Shown here piece by piece: positions 28,560-42,069 of a DNA stretch of 64,000 bases. A program made the translations under genes and the position numbers. Source of the DNA: Ceratopteris richardii (taxonomy: Eukaryota; Streptophyta; Polypodiopsida; Polypodiales; Pteridaceae); assembly GCA_020310875.1 (NCBI GenBank), contig CM035435.1, positions 71,123,455 through 71,187,454 of the forward strand. The letters are read 5' to 3'. The notes beneath the pieces are model-generated. The model was given only the letters and a program-made list of their open reading frames with translations. It was not told where the DNA came from and made no database searches. Positions within the stretch are counted from its first letter, which is position 1. Each line of letters opens with the position of its first letter.

Positions 28560-31500
28560 GCCCCATGTAGGTCAGAAGATCATCCTATAGATGCTAAGAA
28601 AGTGAAGGAACACAAGTCATAGAGAGAAAGCCAAAAGGCTAATTGGTAGTGAGAGGAAGAAGGAGAAGAAGTCGTAAGAATAATATTGAGAATATCCCTC
28701 TCGCACGGCTCTCGAAACAAAAATTTTCTATAATTTGGAGAAGGAGGCCAATGACTTGGATTACCTAGAGGGAATCAATCTCTATGGCTCTCCCAATGAT
28801 GAAAAAGCCCCATAGGATTTCACTTGCAAGGAAGACAACTAGGAAGCATACACCACTAGCAAAGAGGATGGATTCACCACCAACAATGATGATATCCAAG
28901 ACAATGCAGGTCAATCATTGGATCCACAATTCGTGATAGGATACCGGATTTGCTTTTTAAGAAGACATCTCACAAAGGAAACTAGCTAACTAAGATATTG
29001 TGGAAGAGCCCCATTAAGGGTAAACTTCTATGCAAGGACTCCTCCACCTTGAGGAAAACTTTGATGACAAAAACAAGAAATAGAGGGACAAAACCCCTCT
29101 TTGCTAAGACTTCCATCTTTGATACTGATCATTGCTTCTTTCAATGTTAGGGGGTTGTCTGACCTCTGAAGATCGTCCGTTATTGGCGAGTGGATCTATG
29201 ATAAAAGCTTTAACACTGACTTCATCTATGTTAAAGAGATTAAATATGACAGTGAGGAGCTTTAAAAGAGATTGAAATGTATTTGATCATCCCATGTCTG
29301 GATTTCCATCATGCACCCCATGGGAAACGGTGGCTCTACTATCGGTGTTAAAAGTAATTGGTACTCTAGACCTATGGATACCCTTGCACATTAGAAACAT
29401 CAGTGAATTGGATCTTCCTTTCAAGGTCCTCTATAGTTCACCATTGTCTCTATGTATGCTCCCAAACTTGATTCCAAAAGACTTCCTACTTTGCAATTAT
29501 TGGACTCTCTTCCCCTCAAGTTTGTTCTTTGTAGTGACTTTAATGTAGTGGAGATTTTTTATGACAGATGGGGGAAAAGAGGTCAAGTTATGGATTCTTG
29601 TGAGAAGTATTTTTGGGACCAAGTGAAGTTTCACCTTAATTTGATGGAGATCAAAGACAACGTTTTTTTCTCTTGGTCGAACCTCTATTCTAGAGTTGGC
29701 TTGAGGAAAGCTAGACTTTATAGGAGCTATATTACATAAACTATCATCAATAAGTGGGATCCCCTTCTCTCCCAATGTGTGGATCTTGTTGTCTCTAATC
29801 ACTACCTAGTTTTACTTACCTTCAAGCCATACATTAATCTCAAGAAAGCCTATTGGTCTCATGCCAATCCGAAAACCTTCTCATTCCCCTCATTCCAACA
29901 GAAGATTGCTCCCTGGAATTAGGCCTTTGCCACCCACTCCTCTCCATCTAAGTATTGGAGGATGGGAGTTAGGAAGACACAACACATCTTGATTAGGACT
30001 CAAAAGAATATTAAAAAAATTCATCGTTCTAAAAGGGAAAATATTTATTGAAGGTTTAGGCATCTTGAGGAAGAAGTCAACAAACTAGGCTTTGAAAACT
30101 CTCAGCATACTCTCAATATCAGACTAGGCTTTGAAAAATCAGAAGCATGCAAAAACACAAAGAAAAAATTAAAAGAAAGAATCTCTAGATATACTTTACA
30201 TATTGGTGGGCTAGAAAAGCAGAAAAACCTATTAAAGAGATGTGTGGCCTCCTTAAGAGGTAGTCAAAGGAAGAGATCCCTTTCATGATGGATATAGAAA
30301 GTGTTGAATGGAAGATGGATGAACAAAATAGTATGTTGTTTATCAATCACTTCACCTGGCTTTTGAGGGTTTCCACACATTTTTCTCCTCATAGACGTGA
30401 TAGCGTGGCAACCATCTCTACAATCAAAACCAAAATAATTCCACAAAATATGATTCCTCTTCTTGAAACTTCGATTTTGGATAATGAGATTTTTGAAGCT
30501 ATTAATTTTCTTCCTAGTGGTAAAAGCCTCGGGCTTGGTGGTCTTACCAATGAGCTTTTCAAGACCTTCAAGTATGTGGTTACTATTCCATTGTGTCTAG
30601 TTTGGTAATAGGTTGTCTCTTTTGGCACACATCTTGATTGACTCAATGAAGGAGTTATCAAGCTTATTCACAAAAAGGCATAAAAGACAAGATTGAAAAT
30701 TGGCACCGAATTATGATGTTACAAATGGGTTACAAGATCCTCGCTAAGGTTATTGCTAATGGTATTGCTTATCACTTAAAAAATTGGATCAATGAGGATT
30801 AGAAGGGGTTCATCAAGGAGAGGTCCATCCTTAAGGTTATCATTGATGTTTGGGAGGGATTGGCTTTTGCTGAAGAATTTGCTCAAGATGTCCTCTTCCT
30901 TAAGATTGACTTTGACAAATCTTATGACAGACTCGAGTGGGACTTCATTTTTTTATCTTTGAAAGACCTTGGTTGTAGCCATACATTTATTAAAATAATC
31001 TTAACATTGTTGGGAAGTGCCTCAACTCAGATAAACATCAATGGCTAGCTTTCACAAGCTATTTGTTTAAAATGATCTATAATACAAGGATACCCCTTGG
31101 ATCCCCTTCTTTTTGCAATTGTTAGCAATGGTCTAAGCTGCCTTGTTGAACATCATCCATGGTTAGGTCTTATTCGAGGCCTCTTTCTTCCCCTCAATCA
31201 ACACCAAGTGATCATGTGACTATTTGCCAATCATATGAATGCTTTTGTGCATAATGATTTGGTTAGCATTGATACCTTTTGGTGTTGCCTAAATACATTT
31301 GTTTGCGGCATTGGGCTCCAAAATGAACTACTCTAAAAGTGCTTTCAAGGCTATTACTGGGCACCCAACTCAAATTTTGATTGACCATGACTGTCAGTTG
31401 ATCCTCAAGGCGTAAATATTTTGCTTGTTAGCCATTCCAATGGGATTCAATGTTTCAATGGGACAAAAATGGAATTGGGCTCTTTCTAAGCTTGATAACA

Positions 31501-32470
31501 AGTTCGCGTATTGGAAAGGTATGTAGATCAACTTATTTGGATGAGCTATGGTGGTGAGTACATTCCTTCTTTCATTGATTATTTACTTTCTTTCCTAATG
31601 GAGAATGAAGGACCAAGAGGTTACTAAATCGAAAAGAATTTGTAGAAATTTTCTCTGGATGGGAGACGCTAATAGGAGGGGGGTGCCCAAAATGAAATGG
31701 GCTACTTGCATAAGCCATAAAGGCCAAGGCAGTTTGGGCATCCTTGATATTGAAGGAATGGCAAACACATTGGCAGCCAAATGGTTAGTTAAAGTGTGGA
31801 GGCATATGGAAGTCTCTCGGGCCAAATTGATTTTTAGGAAAAGAGCTCTCTTGGGCTTGTGGGCTTTCCAGGGTGGAAGGACTTGATCTTATGGAAGAGT
31901 TGGAACAAGGTGAAACTGTATGTCAAGGTCAATGAGGATTGGAAATGGGTTGTTGGTATTACACAAAATTATTTGATCTGGTTCCCTATCAAAGGCATCA
32001 AGCTAGGAAACTTTTTAACAAAGGGTTCTGTTCATGGAAGCACCTATGAAATCAAGACTTGAGGACTTCAATGACTTTACTGGGTGATTTGAGCAATTTG
32101 TTCGCCAATGGATTAGATTTGAGGACTTTGAAGCATTACTTTGTGAAGCGATTGGTTTTTCTTTAGCATTTTGGAATGCTATAAGAGGCGAGGTCCTCTA
32201 GAAGATCTCGAAAGAGAGGTGTGCCACCAACTTTGACAGCCCTCCTAAGGAATGGTCGATAAAAAAATATTTTTTCCTTTTAAGCAAAAGAATTTCCAAT
32301 TGTATGAGTTCCCCACCATTTAGTCATCATAGAGTGTCCTTCCTTGAGAGCAACAAGATTAAATTCAAGTGGTACCCCCATGAAGGGGACAAAAGGGTCA
32401 TTAAAATTTTTTTGTAATGTTCTCTACTTCTAGCGAGTTTTTAAACAACCCCTAGTAGGCCCATTCACTT
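28560..32470 (+). pseudogene. Decayed LINE (L1-type non-LTR retrotransposon)
   Basis: 28640-29120 holds charged, broken frames that may be the end of ORF1 (weak). From 29131 the apurinic endonuclease starts typically (IASFNVRGL), with VSMYAPKLDSKR (29450), FVLCSDFNVVE (29525), FFSWSN and ARLYRSYI. The RT follows: DNEIFEAINFLPSGKS.G.GGLTNELFK (30480-30560), then DVLFLKIDFDKSYDRLEWDFI (30885-30950), INING and QGYPLDPLLFAIV (31040-31120). The catalytic F/YxDD box region near 31215 reads LFANHMNA, so it is lost. The C-terminal part (31605-31886) has KRICRNFLWMGD, KMKWATCISHKGQGSLGI and AAKWLVKVW. Stops and frameshifts occur throughout. The 3' end lies near 32400-32470, without a clear poly(A) tail. 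Confidence 0.8.
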
Positions 32471-32738
32471 GTACACTTGTTCTTTCTATTAATTAAAGTC
32501 TTAGAGAGTAGGTTATAGCGCAACTTCCTTCAAAATAGAAAAAGAGATTAGTGGAAAACAAAATTAAATGTGAATATATGTGAGAACTTGCTTGACTATA
32601 TGCTTCACTTTTTTGCAAGTTTGACAGGCAGACTTAGGGGGAAATAAAAATACAAAGGAGAAAGATAGTGAGAGATAGAATTAAAGAAAAAAAATTAAAG
32701 AGATAGTGAGAGATAGAATTAAAGATAGTGAGAGATAG
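32471..32738. repeat. A+T-rich spacer with short GAGAGATAGAATTAAA repeats
   Basis: There is no gene. Between 32660 and 32738 an imperfect unit AGATAGTGAGAGATAGAATTAA recurs three times and ends at the element D insertion point. Confidence 0.7.
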
Positions 32739-32968
32739 GTTGGAGTTAGACATCTGCGGAAGCACGCGAACAACACAAGGAAGAAGAAGAAGCTTGGAGC
32801 ACAAACACACAGTACTGAATATATTACTAGAGAATGTACAAAGATAAGTAGCCCATTAGGGCAATAGGTGTATATACAAGTCGGGGGAAAAAAACCTCCT
32901 AAAGAGGGAAAAAAGTGCCCCGGTAGTCCTGGTGTGTTCACACACATCACTACCTAAATATATCAACA
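32739..32968 (-). repeat. 3' LTR of element D
   Basis: GTTGGAGTTAGAC...TATATCAACA (forward), about 230 bp, nearly identical to 37641-37869. The terminal T of TGTTGG is missing here. Confidence 0.9.
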
Positions 32969-32981
32969 AATCCCCCCTGGG
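32969..32981 (-). other. Polypurine tract of element D
   Basis: Minus strand CCAGGGGGGATTTG immediately upstream of the 3' LTR. Confidence 0.7.
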
Positions 32982-33042
32982 AGTGATGCGGTGAACAAGG
33001 AGCTGGCACTCATGTATAAGGAAGTGCCAAGCTATGTGGAAA

Positions 33043-36000
33043 TCACTCCACAAAAGGAAGTAAGCCCAAAGCTTTGCGGAAAGCTTCAAACTTCTCCCTA
33101 GGCAGAGCCTTCGTGAAAAGGTCTGCAATGTTCTCCTGCGTGGGCACATATGCCAAGCTGATCTCCCCAGCAGAGAACCTCTCCCTGACCTCAATGTGCT
33201 TAGTGCGAGCATGGAACATAGGGTTCCTCGCAACTGCCAATGCGCTCTGACTGTCAGGGAAGATGGTGGTGGTAGAAGACTGGCCAACACCCAAATCAGC
33301 CATAAGGCATCTGAGCCACACACACTCAACAGCCGTTGTGAAAGCTGCCCTATACTCAGCGTCACAACTGGAAGTGGCCACAGTAGGCTGCTTCTTGCTC
33401 AACCAAGATATACATGAGCTACCAAGCATGAAGCAAAAACCACTGGTGGACACACGAGTGTCATAGCAACCAGCCCAATCAGAGTTAGAAAAAGCATGCA
33501 AATCTGGCGGTAGTGATCCCCCCTTGGAATAAAACAACCCAAGTAGCCGAGTACCACTTAAGTAGCGAAAGATGCGCTTAACCGCCTTCCAATGCATGAC
33601 TCTTGGGCAATGCATAAACCTGCTCATCTGTGAGAGAGCAAACTGAATATCTGGCCGAGTAATGCATAAGTAAATCAAGCATCCAACAGCCTGCTGATAG
33701 AGAACAACATCAAATGCATCTCCAACATCATGAAGACTCAATCGTAAACCTGTCTCCCTAGAAGTGGCAATAGGCTTACAGTCTTCAAGGCCAAAATGCT
33801 TCAATAATGTGTCAATATATTTCGTTTGACACAAAGCCATTCCACCATCAACTTGCATAAACTGAATGCCCAAATAGTGATGCAAATGCCCCAAATCAGA
33901 CATCTCAAATGAAGCTTGCAAATCAGCCTTGAAATCAGCAATATGCTTCTCAATAGGACCAGTGAGCAGCATGTCATCAACATAGACAACAATGATCAAA
34001 AGCACATCATTGACACGCTTAACATATAAGGTGCTTTCAGTTGGACTGTTCTCAAAACCATGTGCAACCAGTTAGGCATGTATCTTCTCATGCCAAGCAC
34101 GTGGTGCTTGCTTTAAACCATATAATGCCTTCTTTAACATGCACACCTGGTTTTCATGCCCTTTCTGCACAAAGCCACGGGGCTGAAAAACATACACTTC
34201 TTCATGCAAGTCACCATTCATAAATGCTGTTTTAATGTCCAACTGATGTACATTCCAACCATGATGGGCTGCAAGTGCACAAATGCTCCGAACAGCAGTC
34301 ATACGTCATGTAGGTGCAAAGGTCTCATCAAAATCAATGCCTCTTTCCTGCGCACAACCCTTTGCAACAAGCCTAGCCTTATACCTGTCAACTGTAGCAT
34401 CAGGTTTACGCTTCAGCTTGTATACCCACTTAGTGCCAATGGCCTTCTTGCCAGGAGGCAAGTCACATAAAGACCATGTACCATTCTTCATTATAGCATC
34501 ATATTCAGATTGCATAGCAGCCATCCAATTTTGTGAATTCTGTGCTTCATCAAAAGAAACAGGCTCATTCTCATCACAGAGACTAGACGCAGCCATAGCA
34601 TAGCAATCTGATGCAAAGGAGGCACTATGAGAGCCTGAACGAGTACGATATGACAAAGGTGCATCTAATTTGCTGTCACGCAAAGTCTGCACCAACCATT
34701 TTGGCATAGTTTTTGCCTGCTCAATATTAGCTCTCTCATCAACAAGTGCATCATGTAAATCTGCATCAGAAATAGAATGATCTGGATCATCATATGAAAC
34801 CTGCAAAGGTTGAGAAGTTGCCTCATTAGGACCAGCACTAGACTGTCCACCTGTAAAAAGAGGCATCAAAGTATCATACATGTCTTTGGAGCTAACAGAT
34901 GTCTCCTTAGTACATGAAAGCAATGGTTGAATAGCATCTTCCACAAAGACAACATCACGGCTAACCAGAATGCGTTTAGTCTGTGGATGATACAGACGAT
35001 AGCCTTTACTTTGAGAACTGTACCCAACAAAATACATTTTACTGCCTTATCATCCAATTTTCTGCGATGTTGTTTAGGCACTAATGCATATGCCAAACAA
35101 CCAAAAACACGCAGATGAGCAACAGATGGCTTGCAGTCATGCCAAGCCTCATATGGAGTGATAGACTGTAGCGCTTTAGTGGGACACCTATTCAGTACAT
35201 ATGCTGCGCACATGATAGCCTCAAGCCAGAAACTATGTGGTAAAGCCTGACTCTTGATCATGCACCTCACCATCTCCATGAGTGCCCTGTTCTTTCGTTC
35301 AGCAACTCCATTCTGTTGAGGTGTATACGGCATTGTACACTGGTGTTTTATCCCACATTCAGCCAGAAATGCATTAAAATCAGAAGACATATATTCCCCC
35401 CTCGATCAGAACGGAGGGTGCCCATTTTACATGCTGACAGATTTTCAGCCAGAACCAAAAATTGTTTAAAGCACATGAACACTTTGAACTTTGCTTTGAG
35501 TGGATATACCCATGCATGCCTGGAAAAATCATCAATGAAATTCACGAAGTAAAGGTAATTCCCAAAAGAGGGTGTCTGCATAGGATCAGAGACATCACTA
35601 TGTACAAGCTGCAATTTTTGCGTAGCCCAAACTGAACCATCTTTTGGAAAGGAGGAACGCTGCATTTTGCCCAAAATATAGCCTTCACATACATGTTTTA
35701 CAGGTGCCTCAAGCTTGGGCAAAGAAGACACCATATCAGATTTCTGCAGGCCTAGCAAACTAGCAAAATTCAGATGACCAAAGCGTGCATGCCAAAGCTT
35801 TGCATCTGACATAGCCTGAGAATCATGAACTTCACATGCCGAATCATTCACAGATCTTTCATAGTCTATGAGCTTATACAGCCCACGGCATAAAATGCTC
35901 GAATTTCACATCGCCATTTGATAGATCATGAACTGTACACCTGTCATCAACGAATTTCACAACCAAGCCAATCTTGGCTAATGCAAAAACTGATAACAGA

Positions 36001-37285
36001 TTCTTCTTGATCCCTGGCACAAATAAGGCATCTGACAAGGTGAACGAACTACCATCAGCATTAGTAAGAATGATCTTACCAACTCCCATAACAGGATAAG
36101 AGGAGTTGTTGGCGCATGTGACAGTATTCCCTGTAGGGGCAGACTCGAGTGAAGAGAAGAAACTACGCTGCGAGGTAATATGTTTGGTTCCCCCATTGTC
36201 AAAGTACCAAACATCTGATTCTACTGCAGACATGCACTGCTCATGAAAAGATGGGTCAAAACTGCAAACAGTAGTAAACGCCCATTCTTCTTCCTGCACA
36301 AGATTAGCAGACTCTGTTTTTGGTGTAGAGGCTTTTGCAACAACCATTCCAGCCTCCTTTTCTTTGCCTCTTTTGCAGCGAGTTTTGGACAGTTCTTTAT
36401 GATATGATCATTCCCTTTATAGTACTTGCAAAACAATTTCTACTTTTCTGATTTTTTCTCATCTTTATCCTGGTTCTTCGAATGTGCAGCATTTGCAAAT
36501 TTCTGCTTACTAGTAGAAGAGCTCCATTTTCCTTTGCCCTTCTAACTAGCCAGGAAAGCTTGATCTGCAACACGCATAATGGACCTGTTCTGCCTGGACT
36601 GATCTTCTTGCAACAGAACAGAGACTAACTCCTCAAATTATAAGGCATTCGGATTGCCTTTCATCATCAACCGAAGAGTAGAAGCAAAACTCTGATATGA
36701 ATCAGGAAGACCATTCAGAATGGTCTGCACAAGTGAGCTATCTAGTATAACCTCATCAACAGAAATCAACTGTTCCTTCAAATCTTTGATCTTCGTTAGG
36801 AAACTGTCCATAGAATCATCTTCATTCATGTGCTCACTCTCCAACTGTTTTCGGAGGTAAGCAACACGAGCCTCATTCCTAGCTTGGTACAATGTGGTAA
36901 GTGTATCCCAAGCATCCTTAGCTATTCTGCAAGAGCGAATATGAGGAATAATGGCATGTTTGATAGACAAAGCTATCAATGCATGTGCCTGGGCATCTCT
37001 ACCATCCCAACAAATTTTCCCTGTAGTAGGTGCAACAGAAACAGCAACACAAACAGGAATCTGCGGAATATCATCTTCGACACCATCTTCATCAGCTCCA
37101 GCACCTATATTTGTAGTACCTGTCGTTACAGGTGTAACAGGACGTCTTTCAACACCCTGCACAATGTTCCACAATCCTTTTGCAACCAAAACATGTCGCA
37201 TCATATAAGCCCATAATGGGTAGTTGGTACCATCCAACTTATCTTCAATAGCCAACATACGGAATACATCACTGCTTTCAGCCAT
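33043..37285 (-). pseudogene. Element D gag-pol, broken by several stops and frameshifts
   Basis: Gag begins at 37285 (MAESSDVFRMLAIEDKLDG, UBN2-type copia gag) and is open to 36638. The zinc knuckle near 36430 reads CKYYKGNDHIIKNC, so the second Cys is Tyr. Protease at 35874-36347 has DNG in place of DSG (WYFDNGGTKHI). Pre-integrase and integrase follow (LWHARFGHLNFASL, HSDVSDPM, TPQQNGVAERKNRAL; 34866-35851). RT is at 34306-35037 and 33900-34302 (KWVYKLKRKPDATVDRYKAR, QLDIKTAFMNG, VVYVDDMLLTGP intact), RNase H at 33043-33600 (SNSDWAGCYDTRVSTSGF, KHIEVRERF, ADLFTKALP). The C-terminus is complete. About seven lesions (stops and small indels) interrupt a frame that is otherwise easy to follow. 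Confidence 0.9.
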
Positions 37286-37626
37286 GGCCGGTGACTAAAA
37301 TACCTTGATGCAGAAAATTGACTGTATCTCAAAAAGTTGAACGGAACTGCCCAGAGGAGTTCTGCTAAACCTGTAGCAAACTTCGAGACGCTTATATTGG
37401 CAAACAGAAACTGGTATATACCTTTGGCACAAAAAGACAAAATAGCCTGCACAAGCGTTGCGATAGTGCATTCGGAGGCTGAAATGACCTCAAATCACGA
37501 TTTTGGCACCACACAGCAAAGCTGTTTTGATCTCGGAAACATGCTGAGTATGCTCACCAAATTTTGTGTGATTCTGAGACTACAAACGGAGGAGTGTCAA
37601 CGGCTCGCTAGATGAAGTGACGACCT

Positions 37627-37638
37627 GCTCTGATACCA
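37627..37638 (-). other. Primer binding site of element D
   Basis: Minus strand TGGTATCAGAGC, an exact initiator-tRNA-Met site, two bases from the LTR. Confidence 0.95.
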
Positions 37639-37640
37639 AT

Positions 37641-37869
37641 TGTTGGAGTTAGACGTTTGCGGAAGCACGCGAACAACACAAGGAAGAAGAAGAAGCTTGG
37701 AGCACAAACACACAATACTGAATGTATTACTAGAGAATGCACAAAGATAAGTAGCCCATTAGGGTAATAGGCGTATATACAAGCCGGGGGGACAAAACCT
37801 CCTAAAGAGGGAAAAAAGTGCCCCGACAGTCCTAGTGTGTTCACACACATCACTACCTAAAAATATCAA
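37641..37869 (-). repeat. 5' LTR of element D
   Basis: TGTTGGAGTTAGACG...AATATCAA (forward), about 229 bp. The final CA seen in the other copy is missing here. A diverged third copy of this LTR lies at 57525-57756. Confidence 0.9.
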
Positions 37870-38207
37870 GAGATAGATCTAAAAAACTTAAAGAAAAAAA
37901 ATAGAAATACTTAGTTTTTGTGCATAATATGTTTAGCTTTATATCTCTTGTTGAATTTACATCTCAAAAAACTACGGAGACTCTCGTTTATCCGACTCAA
38001 ACTAGCCTTCTATAGTGTAGGCTTATTCCAACATTTGTATTTCTTCATTCAATTTTTTATATTACCCAAAGTACCTATTGGCCTCTAACTAGCAAATTCA
38101 TACATTTTATATATATATATGTTGCGATGGGGTTCCGATTACTCCGGCATCCACACATTGTTCCATATGGAAGACATGCAGTTACAATCCATTTGGATCT
38201 ATTTGTG
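37870..38207. other. Unassigned A+T-rich DNA
   Basis: No gene; a short (TA)n run at 38107-38121. Confidence 0.5.
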
Positions 38208-39330
38208 CAAGTGCCACTTGTCACAGGGACCAAATGGTAGGTTCACATGTATTGCTCCTCATTGGGAGCTTCTAGTAGATCAAATAGAACTATATAAGTG
38301 GTTCTTTGTCGCTAACTATCATGATCATGGTGAACCATCTCCATTTCAGAGCACTTTTATGTAACTTTCCCTCTTATTATGATCTAGCATACGAAACTTG
38401 TGTGATGGAAGCTAGACTTAGTGAGAAGTCCATAGATTCTTGGACTTGGCTATTTGAACTTTGAAGGTCTCTTGTATCTCTTGTGACTTGACCATGACTA
38501 CGTCGAAATTCAAGCTCCCCCTCACCTCTTCAAAATCCGAATCGATGATACTTCCGTGCAATATTTGGTCATGACCTCCCTCGATCGAGGTATAAGTATC
38601 ATGTAAGCTATAACACCTCGTAAGTCAAATTCTGTGGTTTTTTGGTGCATACATAGGAGAAGGAGCGTGACATATACGATTACAAAGAAGCTTATGGGTA
38701 GCACAATAGAAATGTAAGAAGGTCTTGCACGGAGCATACCAAGAAAGTTTCAAGAAACTTACGAGGACCATCACATGGAATCCGTTTCTCGTTTTCATAT
38801 GATTGTATCGAGAATCAGAGATAAATTTTAACTCAAGAAGGATCACCTATTCAATTGATTATGGTATCCTTCATAGTCTAGGATGAATCAATAATGATAA
38901 TAAAGATTGTCACCATTCCTCTACATTATGCTTTTTACTTATAAATATATATCTTTTGAGCTGATTAATCTATAAGCTTAAAGTATAATGGATGTGAAAA
39001 AGTTGTAGGAACCTGAAGATCCATAAGGATTTTGATGCTAAACCATGTATTTCACCTTAGTTTTCTATATTTCGTTTACAAATAAGCCATCCTAGAAACT
39101 TGTTCTTGGATATGAATTTTACTATTGACACGACTTACATAATTACATACTATATCATGCGATATGTTCCATTACTCTGTTTACTTTGATGTGTGATGAA
39201 CTCATCCTTGGTCATCAAATTCATCCTTGGTTGGCCAACAATGCTAGAGCAATGGGGTAAGTTTTTTGCCTCCCTTGGGGGGGGGAGGATGGGTTGAAGT
39301 CTGGAGGGCTACATTTCTAGGACACCCCTC
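38208..39330. repeat. Dispersed repeat R, copy 1
   Basis: This is an unclassified repeat found again at 40622-40972 plus 47364-48100 (split by element C), at 58260-59160, and in part at 48521-48920. Shared landmarks are CATGATCATGGTGAACCATC, TTGAACTTTGAAGGTCTC, GACTTGACCATGACTACG, GATGATACTTCCGTG, GAGCTGATTAAT, CCACCCTAGAAACTTGTTCT, and a tRNA-like end (CTAGAGCAATGGGGTAAG ... GGGTTGAAGTC at 39245-39302). No coding region is recognised. Confidence 0.8.
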
Positions 39331-40618
39331 ACTAGATATAGAGGTAAGAAGGAAATCAGGTCCCTTTGGTTTTGCATGTAAAATAGCTAGAGAAACATGA
39401 GCTCCACATGTTGAATCATTCTTAGATTGTGTATAATCTAAGAGCATATACAACTCATGACATAAAATTCTAGAAGCAATGATAACATCACCATTTGCGA
39501 GATCATAGAAATTACATCTACCAGCAACAAATCTAACAAGAAATCCAATCTTGTCTGGTGTTGAGATTAATAGAATATTTTTGTTTAATCCCTCGCACAT
39601 ATAAGGCATATGAAAATGTGAAAGTAATACCATACATTGTAGTCAAAATGATATTTCCAACTCCAATGAAAAGATAATAAGAGTTGATAATAGGTGGCAA
39701 TACTCCCTATAGGAGTAGGCTCAAGTGAAGTGAATAAATTGTGCTACTAGGTAATATGTTTGGTTGCACCAGTATGAAAGTACCAAACATCTGAGTCTAC
39801 CACATGCATACATTGCTCATGAGGAGATGGGTCATAGCTACAATATTCATTATTCTAAAAAAGGTTGGCAACCTCTATTTTAGGTTTAGGGGCCTCTACA
39901 ATACCCATTCTAGACTCTTTCTTGTTTTCCTCTTTTGTGGAAAGTGTAGGACTACTCTTTATGACATGATCATTTACCTTACAATACTTGCAAAATTATT
40001 ATTATTTTTTTCCATTTTCTTTTCATCTTTGTCTGCCTTATTTAATTTTGCAATATTAGCAAATTCTACTAACTAGTGGATGAGCGCCATTTACCTTTTC
40101 CCTTCTAATTAGCTAAGAAAGTTTGATATGAAACATGCATAATTGACCTGTTTTTCTTTGTCTCATCTTCTTGTAGTGAAACATAGATTAACTCCTCAAA
40201 GGTTAAGTAATTTGGATTACCTTTCATGATCAATCAAAGAGGAGAAGCAAAAATGTATTAAAAATCTAGAGGAGCATTAAGAAGAGTCTACACAAGTGAA
40301 CTATCTCACAAGATTTTATGAGTAGAAATCAATTGCTCTTTCAAATACTTAATCTTTGTCCAAAAGTGTCCAAGAATCTCCTTCATTCATATGCTCACTC
40401 TCCAACTATTTTCAAAGGTAACCAACAAGAGCCTCATTTCTTGCTTGGTATAGTGTTGTAAGAGTATCCAAAGCATCTTTTGTTGCTTTTAAAGAGCAAA
40501 TGAGAGGGTAATGGCACATTCGAAGACAAAGTTATCAATGAATCTTATTGTGCATCTCTCCCATCCCAACAAAGTTTTTTTGTAATAGGTGCAATAGGGA
40601 CCATAACAAGACCAAGAA
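39331..40618 (-). pseudogene. D-family copia gag-protease fragment
   Basis: The minus-strand frame at 39244-39633 (MPYMCEGLNKNILLIS, KIGFLVRFVAGRCNFYDLANGD) matches the protease end of element D (LFVPGIKKNLLSV, KIGLVVKFVDDRCTVHDLSNGD). Upstream pieces to 40618 follow the D gag and zinc region at lower similarity. No RT or LTR is attached. It borders the tRNA-like end of repeat R at 39330; the same junction recurs at 48100. Confidence 0.75.
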
Positions 40619-40621
40619 ATT

Positions 40622-40972
40622 GGAGTCCCACTTCTCACATGGACTAAATGGTAGGTTGACATGTGTTGCTCCTCATTGGAGGCTTCCATTAGATCAAATG
40701 GAACTATATAAGTGGTTCTCTATCCCTAACTACTATGATCATGGTGAACCATCTCCATTTCAGCGAACTTTCATGTAACTTCTCCTCTTATTATGATGTA
40801 GCATACCAAACTTGTGTGGTTGAAGCTAGACTAAGGGAGAGGTCCATAGGTTCTTGGACTTGGCTATTTGAACTTTGAAGGTCTCTTGTATCTCTTGGGA
40901 CTTGACCATGACTACGTCAAATTTCAAGCTCCCTCCGACCTCTTCCAATAGATGATACTTCCGTGTAATATT
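40622..40972. repeat. Dispersed repeat R, copy 2, left part
   Basis: Matches 38208-38572. It ends at the ATATT target duplication (40968-40972) of element C and resumes at 47364. Confidence 0.85.
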
Positions 40973-42028
40973 TGTTGGGAAAGATGGATGGATGCTCCAA
41001 GAGACTGAGTAGGTACTTCTAAGTCTGCTTTGTACCAGCCCTCTTTTGCTTCAGAGTTGATACCTAGACCTCCTTAGCTTTCCAATGACACCATAAAATG
41101 TCCTATGTACTTTGGAAATGATGTGTGTAATGATTGAATCAAAACACATAACTTTGGAAGTCACAAACTCAAGAAAACCTTCTATTTATGTCTTGACACC
41201 TGCTGGGTATTTTGCTCAGTATAACCAGCACAGTAGGAATTATAAAAATTCCTTTTAGGGGTATCTAACTAGCTTAGTAAGCTACCTATTCCAAGTGGAA
41301 TGATGTAAAATGATAAACTATGGTAAGAGAAATCAATTTAGCAAGTTAAGCTATACCCCTAACTTTTTAGGACTCTAGCAAAAAATGACTAGAGATCACC
41401 TCGATGCAGATTTCTCCAAAATGGCTGAATAGAATGTCTTCAAGCTTTGACAGAATGTAGATTACTTGAAGCTGAATCCAACAAGCTTTGAATCACAGGA
41501 GTTGGTGCAGAATGACCGAGATATGCCCTTGACAAGTTGATAGACTTTTGAGTAGACTAACAGAGAACTCAGAGATGGACAATGTGAATGTATGTATTAG
41601 TGAACATTTGTATACAACTCCATTGGCATGAATATCATTGCCAAATGGTGTAGAGAGGTGTGGGCTAGAGTTTAGACCTCACACACACTCAAAAATCAGT
41701 AATGATAGGCTTGGGAGTGCTCTCACTTGCCCGCGACTTTTCATGTCCATTTTTATAAGGAATGAGTAAAAATTTGAATTCAAATTCAAACTTTTGGCTC
41801 CCTATGATCAAGCTCCTAAATGCTAGGAGATATTCTTTCAATCAAACAACTAATTTTTCCACGAATCCTTTTGGTAGGTGATTACAAGAGATTCCAAGTC
41901 AATTTGACTTTTACAATGAGGTAAAGTGGTAATTAACCACTAGCATATGTTCCTATGCTTCTGCATGTGTGTATGGACTTCAATGTATCCTTTGAGCCAA
42001 ATGTGTAGGCTTGTAATTCACACCAACA
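40973..42028 (-). repeat. 3' LTR of element C
   Basis: Begins TGTTGGGAAAGATGG and ends CACCAACA (forward). Within the first 120 bases it differs from the other LTR at about seven positions; later parts look closer. The TATA box lies at 41757-41750 (minus-strand TATAAAAA). Confidence 0.95.
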
Positions 42029-42040
42029 GCTCCCCTTCAA
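42029..42040 (-). other. Polypurine tract of element C
   Basis: Minus strand TTGAAGGGGAGC directly before the TGTTGG of the 3' LTR. Confidence 0.75.
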
Positions 42041-42069
42041 GCCAAACATTTTGGCTTAAGTCTTCATAT

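Larger units (their letters stand above)
32739..37869 (-). mobile_element. Ty1/copia element D, complete structure, mildly decayed
   Basis: Two about 230-bp LTRs bound a full gag-PR-IN-RT-RH region. Minus-strand order: LTR 37869-37641, primer site, gag, protease, integrase, RT, RNase H, polypurine tract, LTR 32968-32739. The outer flanks share GAGATAG (32732-32738 and 37870-37876), but the left flank is itself a repeat of this motif, so this target duplication is only a candidate. Confidence 0.85.

Noticed and set aside
32732-37876. GAGATAG as a certain 7-bp target duplication of element D
   Set aside because: The left flank is a tandem array of the same motif and copia elements normally make 5-bp duplications; kept only as a candidate.
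38546-38610. Conserved R-repeat segment as a host exon
   Set aside because: Minus-strand frames stay open for only about 34 codons, differ between copies, and have no splice or start context.
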